Source: Thaumasiovibrio sp043421945
GTDB lineage: Bacteria; Pseudomonadota; Gammaproteobacteria; Enterobacterales; Vibrionaceae
Assembly (NCBI GenBank): GCA_043421945.1
Contig: JBHOGO010000042.1
Coordinates: forward strand, 1 to 37,595
Length of the DNA: 37,595 nt
Direction: 5' to 3'
Under the pieces are notes generated by a model. That model ran no database searches, was not told the origin of the DNA, and worked only from the letters and a program-made list of their open reading frames with translations. A program made the position numbers and the translations under genes. Position 1 is the stretch's first letter; every line of letters starts with the position of its first letter. This document shows positions 8,062 through 15,839 of the stretch, one piece after another.

Positions 8062-8928
8062 TTAACTTGGCACTTTTTCCATCCCTGCGACACGATGCCA
8101 GTAGCCATTGCAGTCGTGGGTCGCTAATGCTTCGTGCTTACGTTGCTTAAAATCATCGAGTTTTTGGAGTGTCTCAACCCCCAATGGTGACAATCGGACG
8201 ACATCGACCAACCCAGCCATTGAGGCGATATCATTTTGCAGGTTATAGCAGTAGCCCGACTGTGTTTGAATGCCATTGAGATTAAAGATTTGTTGCTGTT
8301 CTTGGCTTTCAACGTTGAGCCCCGTGGGGTAGTTGATACAGCAGGTTGCACAGTCATCTTTTGCTTTGTTCTCTGCTCGTGCGGTGAAACAGCGCGCTGA
8401 ATACGCTAATGGTAGGTAGCCATAGGCAAAGACTTCAGTTTCAAACTGGTCTCGGATACCGAGTTCTTCGCATTGTTGCAGTACATTGGTGAGCCAGTCA
8501 CGAGATAATTCTACCGGCATACACCAGCGAGTCATCCCTTGCTTTAGAAAACGCTGGAGTGTGCGTGCATTGTAAGCATTGATTGCAGGGCCAACCACAA
8601 ACGGCACCTTTTGTTGCTCGGCTAAACCGATGGCACCGACATCGTTGGCCTCGATGATGAAGTCGCCGTTATCGATATACTTCTTCATCAAGTTAACTTC
8701 GCTAGGGGCTTCTAATAGCGCCATCGTGCTGAGTACGACTTGCTTACCACCGCCAGCCAATTGTTGAGCGATCTCAAACCAATCTTTGAATTTCATTTCA
8801 CGGCGTTTCGAGCAGACTGTTTCGCCTAGATAGACAATGTCGGCAGAGCTTTCTATGGCGTGGTGATAGAAATCTTCAACAGCAGATTTCTGCCAAAAAT
8901 AGAGTAGTGGTCCTAGTGCATATTTCAT
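8062..8928 (-). CDS. ubiV: UbiV, O2-independent ubiquinone hydroxylation protein
   Basis: UbiV forms a heterodimer with UbiU; both carry [4Fe-4S] clusters, and together they are needed for the ring hydroxylation steps of ubiquinone synthesis without oxygen, using prephenate as oxygen donor. The 288-residue protein is a U32-peptidase-like family member. Its cluster ligands are visible at C39 (ETVCSKRRE), C180, C193 and C197 (C-x2-CC segment), the same positions known for E. coli UbiV. It follows ubiU by 9 bp, so the two are co-transcribed as ubiU-ubiV. Older databases call it a U32 peptidase (YhbV). Confidence 0.95.
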   Translation of the reverse strand: MKYALGPLLYFWQKSAVEDFYHHAIESSADIVYLGETVCSKRREMKFKDWFEIAQQLAGGGKQVVLSTMALLEAPSEVNLMKKYIDNGDFIIEANDVGAIGLAEQQKVPFVVGPAINAYNARTLQRFLKQGMTRWCMPVELSRDWLTNVLQQCEELGIRDQFETEVFAYGYLPLAYSARCFTARAENKAKDDCATCCINYPTGLNVESQEQQQIFNLNGIQTQSGYCYNLQNDIASMAGLVDVVRLSPLGVETLQKLDDFKQRKHEALATHDCNGYWHRVAGMEKVPS

Positions 8929-8937
8929 GATGATTCC

Positions 8938-9933
8938 CTATTGCCAGTTGCGATGATATGCACCCAAGGTCGTCTGGCTGCCTTCTGATACTTTATCCAA
9001 AGCGGCGTTCCAGCGAGGGTCGACACGGTACTGCTCTGGGTCGGCGAGGTAGTGGTCTATCGCAGCACGCCATGTACGGGTAACTTGTTCGACATAGGCT
9101 GGACTGCGTTGACGGCCTTCAATTTTTACAGAGGCGATATTGGCTGCAAACAGCTCAGGTAAAATGGCCAAAGTGTTTAAGCTTGTCGGCTCTTCCAGTG
9201 CGTGGTAGCAGTTATCGTTAACGTTGAATCGTCCCTTACAGAGCGTAGGATATCCGGCTGTTTCGCCGTGTTGATAACGATCGATGAGCACATCATTGAG
9301 TCTGGTCTCCATGGCCGTCTCTGTCTCTTGCCAGCGTACGAATTTTGCTGGAGAGCACGCGCCAACCGTATTCGGTGATTCCCCTGTCATATAAGAAGAG
9401 AGGTAGCAGCGGCCTTCAGCCATAATGCAGAGACTACCGAACGCAAAGACCTCAAGGTCAACGGAGGTATGACGAGAGAGCTGCTTCACTTGGTGTATAG
9501 ACAATACTCGTGGCAACACGACACGCTTAATATTGAAGTTTCGTTGGTAATAGTCGATAGCAGCACTGTTGGTGGCAGAGGCTTGAACCGATAGGTGCAG
9601 CTCCATATCCGGATAACGTTCTGCTGCATATTCGAGAATACTGATATCAGCAATAATGAGTGCATCCACCCCCATCGCCGCCGCATTATCGACCGCTTTC
9701 GTCCAACGTTCAAACCCGTCTGGGTGGGCGAAGGTATTAAGCGCAACATGGATTTTACGTTGGCGATCGTGAGTATATTGAATCGCTTTTTCTAATTTAC
9801 GTCCCGCAAAATTAAGACCTGCGAAGTGACGTGCGTTGGTGTCATCCTTGAAGCCGATGTAAACGGCATCTGCACCGCTGTCTACCGCGGTTTTTAGTGC
9901 TGGTAGATTTCCCGCTGGGCATAGCAATTCCAT
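8938..9933 (-). CDS. ubiU: UbiU, O2-independent ubiquinone hydroxylation protein
   Basis: Partner of UbiV in oxygen-independent ubiquinone biosynthesis. The 331-residue chain opens MELLCPAGNLPALKTAV with a DAVYIGF segment, the U32 family start. The four cluster cysteines are at C169 (FGSLCIMAEGRC), C176, C193 (GACSPAKF) and C232 (LCKGRF), matching E. coli UbiU. The segment FGSLCIMAEGRCYLSSYM is a U32 hallmark. It is first in a two-gene minus-strand operon with ubiV. In E. coli ubiT is divergent and adjacent; here a GGDEF-EAL gene lies between. Confidence 0.96.
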   Translation of the reverse strand: MELLCPAGNLPALKTAVDSGADAVYIGFKDDTNARHFAGLNFAGRKLEKAIQYTHDRQRKIHVALNTFAHPDGFERWTKAVDNAAAMGVDALIIADISILEYAAERYPDMELHLSVQASATNSAAIDYYQRNFNIKRVVLPRVLSIHQVKQLSRHTSVDLEVFAFGSLCIMAEGRCYLSSYMTGESPNTVGACSPAKFVRWQETETAMETRLNDVLIDRYQHGETAGYPTLCKGRFNVNDNCYHALEEPTSLNTLAILPELFAANIASVKIEGRQRSPAYVEQVTRTWRAAIDHYLADPEQYRVDPRWNAALDKVSEGSQTTLGAYHRNWQ

Positions 9934-10243
9934 TAACTCTCCCTGTATTTATTGGCGTCGTAGTGATCTCATCGGTTTTACTTTCGTGGTGAAGCGATAT
10001 CACGAGTAAACAAAAATATGACGAATAGAGATGCAATGAGACGATATTCTGCGCATGACTTGTGCAGTATTTAGCTAAATATTAAGGGCTCTCGCAGAGT
10101 AGAAGATTGATTTATGGCAGGTTTTATTGAAAAAGAGTGACCAGTGTGGCGCGAAATTTCTACTGGTGTGAGGCTCTGATTTATTGACGCTAAAGGTATT
10201 AACCTATCGATGAGGGGAGGAGGTCATGCAATGACCTCTCGCT
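9934..10243. other. Gap between rocS-like gene and ubiU
   Basis: This 310-bp stretch holds no gene. It must carry the ubiU promoter (read leftward) and the 3' end of the rocS-like transcript. Near its right end an 8-bp perfect stem (10220-10227 with 10231-10238, loop GCA) lies just after the rocS-like stop, but no U-run follows on the minus strand, so any termination would be weak. I looked for a good FNR palindrome (TTGAT-N4-ATCAA), expected for anaerobic control, and saw none. GTGA-N7-TCAC near 9989-10004 is a weak CRP-like palindrome with the wrong spacing. Confidence 0.5.
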
Positions 10244-12286
10244 TTAGCTACTCTGACCGATATTTTCTAAGAGTAAGGTTTCGAATTCAGGGCTTGGCAT
10301 CGGCTTGTAGAAGTGGAAACCTTGAATCGCATGGCATTGCAAGTTAGCGAGTAGCGTTGCTTGCTCAAGTGTTTCAACCCCTTCCGCGACAATCTGCAGA
10401 TCCATCGATTTACCGAGGTGAATGATACTTTCAACGAGGGTTGCTTGCTTGGGCAAAGTATCGAGATCTTTGATAAAAGCACGGTCAATCTTGAGCTCAT
10501 CAAGTGGAAACCGGGTGAGATAGGCCAGTGAAGAGTAACCCGTTCCAAAGTCATCAATAGAGAGTGCGATGCCTAGCTGTTTAATCGCATTGAGCATCTG
10601 AATCGCATGATCACTATCGCTCATTACTGCGCTTTCGGTCAGTTCGAAGGTAATATCGCTTGGGTTAACTTGCTCTTGTTGAATTAACTTCTCCACATCA
10701 CGTATGAGATGTGGGTTACCAAATTGCTGAGGGGACAAGTTGATGGCTATACGGCCCGGTAGGATCTTGTTGCGACGCCAGTGGCGTACCGAGCGGAACA
10801 CTTCACGGATAACAACGAGGCCAAGCTGCTCGATAAGCCCAGAGCGCTCTGCGACAGGAATAAACTGGGCTGGGCTAATATAGCCTTCAACTGGGTGCTT
10901 CCAGCGGACAAGTGCTTCAGCCCCACAAATAGCAAAGTTACGCGCGTTGACCTTTGGTTGGTACCACACCTCTAACGTTTGGTTTTTAATTGCTTTTTGT
11001 AGCTCAATTTCAAGCCAAAGGCGTATTCGGGCATCTTTACTCATCTGCACATCAAAGCAAACAAAGCGGTTACGGCCACGAGTCTTCGCTTCATACATCG
11101 CTGTATCTGCATTTTGCATCAGCGCACGAGCATCTTTCCCATGTGATGGGGCGTGGACAATACCGATGGAACAGGCAAGATGTTTACTGAAATGGAGTAA
11201 ATCAAACGGTGAATTGATTAACGTGATGACTTCTTGAGCCAGCACCTGCGCTGAGCGTTCATGTTCAGGTGACGGTAAGATGATACCAAATTCATCCCCA
11301 CCTAAATGGCCCAATACAGCACTGCTTGGCAACATTTGCTGAAGTCGAATAGCAATCTCTTTCAGTACGCGGTCACCGATGTGATGCCCCAGTGAATCAT
11401 TGATATTTTTGAAATTATCGATGTCGACGTTGAGCACCTGAAGGTTGCTCTTATGCTGGAGAAGTAAATCCAACTGCTGACAAAATGCCTGTCGGTTCAT
11501 TAACCCCGTTAACGGATCTTGCATTGCCGGTGTAGCGGTTGGTTCAGCCAGCGTTTGAGGGCGTTGTTTTTCAACCAGTTTAATCATCTTTGCAGGGGCG
11601 CCCATCAAGCTGATATCGCTAGATGATATTTCCAATAAACGCTGCACTTTTGCCCGTGGTGATGTCTGGCAAAGCCATAAATCGCCCTTTTTTAACTTAG
11701 TCAGGTTGCCATTAATAATGCGGCGAGTTTGTAGGTCAATCAGAAAGCGCCCTAATGATTGACCTTGAAGCTCCTGTGGCTGGGCAATCCCTAGTAACTG
11801 TATCGCTTGCGCATTGGCTTTTAGAATATGGTTGTTTTCCGTTATAACGATACCATCTGATGTCAATTGCGTAAGAGCGCGTAGTTGATTCTCCGACTCT
11901 TCCAAAGAGCTCAGTAAAATCTGGCGTTCTGAGGTATCAAAACCATGCACAATCACTTCTGTCGGCGGTTCGTCACTTTTTCCTTTTAGTGGAGTGACAC
12001 TAAAATAGAAACTACTGTCGAGTTGATTTTCACCTAGATTGATTTCCGCTTCGACATGTTCACCCGCAAAGGCTCTTTGATAGTACGGTGCAAGTGATTG
12101 ATAGAAATGCGCGCCCAGTACGTGTTGGTCATTTTTACCGATTAACTCTTCACGGTTGTATCCACTAATCTCACTGTAGCGGCTGTTGACCATTTTGTAA
12201 TTGTGGTCAGTATCCAAAATAGCGAATAGAAATGGGCTATTGTCGGTGAGGAGTGGGAACCAATGTGAGAGTAATTCGGTGGGCAT
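10244..12286 (-). CDS. rocS: PAS-GGDEF-EAL c-di-GMP enzyme, RocS-like
   Basis: A 680-residue cyclic-di-GMP turnover protein. Domains in order: a PAS domain (about 10-125) and a second PAS-like region (about 130-240), a GGDEF domain with an intact GGDEF at 329-333, and an EAL domain with EAL at 457-459 plus NLSPQQF, the ELTES segment and DDFGTGYSSL. The residues before GGDEF read SSAVLGHL, so the RxxD inhibitory site is missing. Both active sites look usable; in such hybrids EAL phosphodiesterase activity often dominates. No transmembrane helix is seen. The symbol rests on synteny: from memory, V. cholerae RocS (VC0653) lies beside the U32 genes. It is transcribed toward ubiU. Confidence 0.8.
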   Translation of the reverse strand: MPTELLSHWFPLLTDNSPFLFAILDTDHNYKMVNSRYSEISGYNREELIGKNDQHVLGAHFYQSLAPYYQRAFAGEHVEAEINLGENQLDSSFYFSVTPLKGKSDEPPTEVIVHGFDTSERQILLSSLEESENQLRALTQLTSDGIVITENNHILKANAQAIQLLGIAQPQELQGQSLGRFLIDLQTRRIINGNLTKLKKGDLWLCQTSPRAKVQRLLEISSSDISLMGAPAKMIKLVEKQRPQTLAEPTATPAMQDPLTGLMNRQAFCQQLDLLLQHKSNLQVLNVDIDNFKNINDSLGHHIGDRVLKEIAIRLQQMLPSSAVLGHLGGDEFGIILPSPEHERSAQVLAQEVITLINSPFDLLHFSKHLACSIGIVHAPSHGKDARALMQNADTAMYEAKTRGRNRFVCFDVQMSKDARIRLWLEIELQKAIKNQTLEVWYQPKVNARNFAICGAEALVRWKHPVEGYISPAQFIPVAERSGLIEQLGLVVIREVFRSVRHWRRNKILPGRIAINLSPQQFGNPHLIRDVEKLIQQEQVNPSDITFELTESAVMSDSDHAIQMLNAIKQLGIALSIDDFGTGYSSLAYLTRFPLDELKIDRAFIKDLDTLPKQATLVESIIHLGKSMDLQIVAEGVETLEQATLLANLQCHAIQGFHFYKPMPSPEFETLLLENIGQSS

Positions 12287-12506
12287 GCAGGCTTCGTAAT
12301 TGGTGGTGTCTGAATATTAACTTACCACTTTATCGGTAACAAATACGATCGCAAGGATTAATTTAACAGGTGGTGTATTGATGGCATGCTTGTCTCATAA
12401 AGTCGCACTTTTATTGATATAACCCCTTAATACCGAGGCGAGTGCTCCTCTACAATGCAAAAGACTCTTTCTCGATATCTAATGACACATCACATAAGGA
12501 AGCACT

Positions 12507-13019
12507 GTGATTCGCCAATTACACCAGAGACTGGTGACGCAAGGACCAACATGGCTTCGTCTACCAGCGCAATTAACGCCGTTTGAAGTCAAGCGTCGCA
12601 TGTTAAGTACTGCCCTCGAAAATGTGTTTCGAGAAGCGCTCGAAGAGGGGGATTTTGAATTTCTAGAACACCGTTGGATGCGCTTGTCGGTAACGGACAT
12701 GGCATTAACCGCTTATATTAGCTTTGAAAATGATCGACTGATTGTTGCCGAGCAGTGTGAAAATGTGGACGTGAGCTTTGAGGCGGATGCCAATGATCTC
12801 ATCTTGATAGCGGCACGTCGTGAAGACCCCGATACGCTCTTTTTTCAGCGCCGCCTCAAAATAGAAGGTGACACCGAATTAGGTTTGGAAGTGAAGAACT
12901 TGATGGATAGTGTAGACTGGGATGCACTACCTAAGCCGCTGAGCGCAATGCTACAGCAACTGGCTCGTTTTGTTGAAACGGGACTCGCCACAAAGATGGA
13001 ACCATTACATGCTGATTAG
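12507..13019 (+). CDS. ubiT: UbiT, SCP2-domain lipid-binding ubiquinone factor
   Basis: UbiT (YhbT) is an SCP2-domain protein that binds ubiquinone precursors and, with UbiU and UbiV, permits ubiquinone synthesis under anoxia. The 170-residue product shows the SCP2 pattern: RMLSTALENVF, the FLEHRWMRLSVTDM segment, and FFQRRLKIEGDTELGLEVKNLMD near the C-terminus. The start is GTG, preceded by TAAGGA (12495-12500) at a good distance. It is divergent from the rocS-like gene, with a 220-bp shared promoter region (12287-12506). The stop overlaps the yhbS start by 11 bases. Confidence 0.93.
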   Translation: MIRQLHQRLVTQGPTWLRLPAQLTPFEVKRRMLSTALENVFREALEEGDFEFLEHRWMRLSVTDMALTAYISFENDRLIVAEQCENVDVSFEADANDLILIAARREDPDTLFFQRRLKIEGDTELGLEVKNLMDSVDWDALPKPLSAMLQQLARFVETGLATKMEPLHAD

Positions 13020-13512
13020 AACAGAAGCACCTGCCGATATTCTTGTTATTGACCGTTTATTGAAAACAGCGTTTGAGACGCCCGCAGAAGCAAACTTGGT
13101 GATGGCTTTGCGTGAAAACAGTCAGTTGACCCTGTCGGTCGTTGCCTGTAGTGACGACGGTGAAGTGATCGGCCACGTGATGTTCAGCCCAGTTAGCCTC
13201 GACGGTGAAATGTTGAGCTGGCAAGGACTTGCGCCATTAGCGGTACTACCTGAACACCAAGGTAAAGGGGTTGCTCATGCCTTAATTCGTGAAGGTCTAA
13301 CCATGCTTGGCGAATTGGGCTACCCAGTCGTTGTGACTCTCGGTAATCCTGTTCATTACCAGTCGGCTGGTTTTACGACGGCTGCTGATAAGGGTTTTCG
13401 TTGTGTGTGGCCTGTTCCAGCTGAGGCATTTATGATCCATGAAATTCTTCCCGATCACCTAGCGGGCAAGCAGGGTCTAATCGAATACAGTGATGAGTTT
13501 AATCAGTTGTAA
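13009..13512 (+). CDS. yhbS: YhbS-like GNAT acetyltransferase
   Basis: A 167-residue GNAT-family N-acetyltransferase, the conserved neighbour of ubiT (yhbT-yhbS order as in E. coli). The acetyl-CoA motif A is clear: LAVLPEHQGKGVAHALIREGL around residues 77-97, then VVTLGNPVHYQSAGF, typical of YhbS. The substrate is unknown. I chose the ATG at 13009, which overlaps the ubiT stop by 11 bases and has GATGGA upstream; an in-frame ATG at 12970 would add 13 residues unlike the family. Past the stop, an imperfect GC-rich hairpin (13519-13539) may attenuate transcription into holD. Confidence 0.88.
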   Translation: MLIRTEAPADILVIDRLLKTAFETPAEANLVMALRENSQLTLSVVACSDDGEVIGHVMFSPVSLDGEMLSWQGLAPLAVLPEHQGKGVAHALIREGLTMLGELGYPVVVTLGNPVHYQSAGFTTAADKGFRCVWPVPAEAFMIHEILPDHLAGKQGLIEYSDEFNQL

Positions 13513-13565
13513 GCGAGCGGGGTCCTTAGTAGGATCCCCCTTCCTGATAAAAGCTTGAGAGAAGT

Positions 13566-13967
13566 ATGAGCATCACGGCAGACCAACGATTAAGAGCGAT
13601 GGGGTTACAGCGTTGGCAACTGCGCCATCCGCACTATTACCCGAACGTTCAGCAACCTACAATTCATTTACCGCAAGATATTGCGCTACTCTTTGTCTCT
13701 GATGAGACCATTGACGAGCACGATGCATGGTTGTTTGGTCGTATTCTTGCCAGTATGAAACTCACGCCTGAGCAAGCAATGCATGTCTCAACAGAAGGCG
13801 TTGCCCAGCTGGGGGAGCATCAATTGACATGGATTTGGTACGCTGGTTGTGAAAGTAGTGAGCCTTCAGATGTCAGAGTATTGCGCTCAATCGCACTGTC
13901 TCAGATGCATCAACAACCTTCCGCGAAGAAACAACTTTGGCAGCAGATCTGTAATTATGACAAATAG
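13566..13967 (+). CDS. holD: HolD, DNA polymerase III psi subunit
   Basis: The psi subunit joins the clamp loader (via the gamma/tau C-terminus region) to chi (HolC), which contacts SSB. The 133-residue product fits HolD by its N-terminal chi/loader-binding region (RLRAMGLQRWQLRHPHYY) with the usual MGI/LxxWxLRxP pattern, by length (E. coli 137 residues), and by direct coupling to rimI, an arrangement conserved in gammaproteobacteria. HolD diverges quickly, so synteny carries much weight. GAGAGAAG precedes the ATG. The stop overlaps the rimI start by 11 bases. Confidence 0.92.
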   Translation: MSITADQRLRAMGLQRWQLRHPHYYPNVQQPTIHLPQDIALLFVSDETIDEHDAWLFGRILASMKLTPEQAMHVSTEGVAQLGEHQLTWIWYAGCESSEPSDVRVLRSIALSQMHQQPSAKKQLWQQICNYDK

Positions 13968-14424
13968 TAAACGTAGTATTGTCGCGTTAGATAGCCTCTA
14001 TCTAGACAGCGTATGGGCGATTGAGCAACTTGCACATGACTACCCATGGTCAGAAAAAATGATTCGCCAAGCGCCAGCAAAAATTGGTTTTAACCGAGGG
14101 TTGTTGATTGATGGTGTCTTAGTCGGCTATTTTTACGCTCAGCATGTCGCAGGTGAAGCGACACTGCTCAATGTTGCTGTCGATCCAAAGCAACAAGGTA
14201 AGGGATATGGCGGGCTGTTAGTTGAAGCTTTCTTAGAAGAAAGTGAAAAGCTTGGGGGCGAAGAGGCGTGGCTTGAAGTTCGCGAGTCTAATCATGCTGC
14301 TTACCATTTATATGAGAAACTAGGTTTCAACGAAATCAATCGTCGCACCAATTACTACCCGGCTAAAAATGGCCATGAAGATGCTTTAGTGATGACCTGC
14401 TTTATCGATAACCCTTTTGCGTAA
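13957..14424 (+). CDS. rimI: RimI, ribosomal protein S18 N-alpha-acetyltransferase
   Basis: RimI acetylates the N-terminal alanine of ribosomal protein S18. The 155-residue protein is a GNAT: motif A reads VAVDPKQQGKGYGGLLVEAF (acetyl-CoA binding), followed by EEAWLEVRESNHAAYHLYEKLGF, the characteristic RimI segment with the catalytic Glu and the later Tyr-rich NYYPA segment. The N-terminal region HDYPWSEKMI matches the family's HxxPWS motif. I chose the ATG at 13957, overlapping the holD stop; the open frame continues upstream to 13849 inside holD but those residues are not RimI-like. Confidence 0.94.
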   Translation: MTNSKRSIVALDSLYLDSVWAIEQLAHDYPWSEKMIRQAPAKIGFNRGLLIDGVLVGYFYAQHVAGEATLLNVAVDPKQQGKGYGGLLVEAFLEESEKLGGEEAWLEVRESNHAAYHLYEKLGFNEINRRTNYYPAKNGHEDALVMTCFIDNPFA

Positions 14425-14466
14425 TCCCTCTTCCTCTCACTAATCTGTTTATTTTCATAACATTCG

Positions 14467-14512
14467 CACTCTATCGTCACGGCCGGTCGTTATATCGCCG
14501 TGACGACGAGTG
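14467..14512. terminator. Long hairpin between rimI and acr3
   Basis: CGTCACGGC (14475-14483) pairs perfectly with GCCGTGACG (14497-14505), and CACTC (14467-14471) extends the stem with GAGTG (14508-14512) after an internal bulge. It sits between convergent genes. No clear T-run follows in either direction, so termination efficiency is doubtful and the hairpin may instead protect 3' ends. Confidence 0.5.
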
Positions 14513-14519
14513 TGAGTGA

Positions 14520-15544
14520 TCAGGCGTCAGCTTTCGTTGTAAACCAGTGTGGCGTCTTATTGACGAAGTAGACCAATGACAACATCACCGGAACCTCGAC
14601 GAGTACACCAACCACTGTGGCCAGCGCCGCGCCAGAGTGCAGACCGAAAAGAGAAATAGCGACCGCAACGGCTAACTCAAAGAAGTTAGATGTACCAATC
14701 ATACTGGCAGGTCCTGCAACGTTATGAGGCAGTTTCATCCGTTTTGCCGCGAGGTAGGTGATAAAGAAAATCACGTAAGTTTGGATAAGCAATGGGATGG
14801 CGATCATCACAATGCTTTGTGGCTGCGAGATAATAGTTGGTGCTTGGAAACCAAACAGTAAGACCACCGTGCCGAGTAAACCGATAATAGACCAAGGCTT
14901 CAATTTAGAGAGCCATAGCTCGATATTACGCTGTTTTTTTTCTAATTGGCGACGAGTGAGAGCACCTGCGACAACAGGGAGTACGACATAGAGGACGACC
15001 GAAAAGAGCAATGTCCCCACGGTACACTAATATCGCTGATACCCAGCAAGAAGGCTGCTATTGGTGCAAAGGCAAAAATCATAATAAGATCGTTGACTGA
15101 AACTTGTACCAGTGTGTAGTTCGCATCCCCTTTCGTTAGCTGGCTCCAAACAAACACCATCGCGGTGCATGGCGCAACGCCAAGCAGAATCATTCCCGCA
15201 ATATATTCATTGGCCGTTTGTGGATCGACCATTTCGGCGAAAAAGCCTTTAAAGAAAAGCCAACCTAATAGTGCCATGCTAAACGGTTTGACCAGCCAGT
15301 TAATGACTAGCGTGAGTATTAGCCCCTTAGGTTTTTTACCGACATCTTTGATTGCAGAGAAATCGATTTGAACCATCATTGGGTAGATCATTACCCAAAT
15401 AAGCACAGCCACGAGTAAGTTGACGTGCGCCCACTCGAACTGAGCGATAACCGCAAATGCGCTTGGAAAAAGGTTGCCAAGAATAACGCCAATCGCAATG
15501 CTTATCCCGACCCATAATGAAAGATAACGCTCAAAAATGCCCAT
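14520..15544 (-). pseudogene. acr3: Acr3 arsenite efflux permease, frameshifted
   Basis: Acr3 exports arsenite (and sometimes antimonite) across the inner membrane with about ten helices. The gene is split into two frames. The upstream part runs from the ATG at 15544 (MGIFERYLSLW) through the helix holding the conserved metalloid-binding Cys (GVAPCTAMVF) to SDISVPWG. The downstream part resumes with TLLFSVVLYVVLP and runs to the stop at 14520. The join lies at a run of four C on the plus strand (15015-15018, GGGG in the coding strand); one more G would restore a single frame of about 340 residues, the family's usual length. The rest is undamaged, which suggests a recent mutation, a sequencing error or slippage. 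No arsR or arsC is adjacent. Confidence 0.85.
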
Positions 15545-15566
15545 AAGGTGCTCGTCCATAGATTTT

Positions 15567-15602
15567 ATATACGGAAAAGAGCATATATGGAGTGGCGTAT
15601 AT
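15567..15602. promoter_or_regulatory. Candidate operator upstream of acr3
   Basis: ATATACG (15567-15573) and CGTATAT (15596-15602) form a perfect inverted repeat across 22 bases, and the middle holds the palindrome CATATATG (15582-15589). It lies 22 bp before the acr3 start. TATA-rich dyads of this sort are common targets of ArsR-family repressors, but no arsR gene is in the window and the match is by eye only. Confidence 0.35.
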
Positions 15603-15839
15603 GTAAAGCGCAAAAAATACACAGCAATGTAGTGGAGGATAAAATTCGCTCATTGTGACGTAATATCTTAGGCTGATAGCGTAAGAAAGTGACACGGATA
15701 TGACGAATTGCCGCAGTAGTTTGATGATATCGTCAATTCATATTTGAGTCTGGCGTTAATTTCAGCGAAAATAGCGCCCAAACTACGATTCAGCTCCTGC
15801 CGCACACTTGTTTGTGGTACTAACTAAGAAGATATTTCC

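Noticed and set aside
8062..9933. U32 peptidases (collagenase-like)
   Set aside because: All cluster cysteines match UbiU and UbiV, so the protease label is outdated for these genes.
9934..12506. FNR box controlling ubiU or ubiT
   Set aside because: TTGAT occurs several times but never with the ATCAA partner at the correct spacing.
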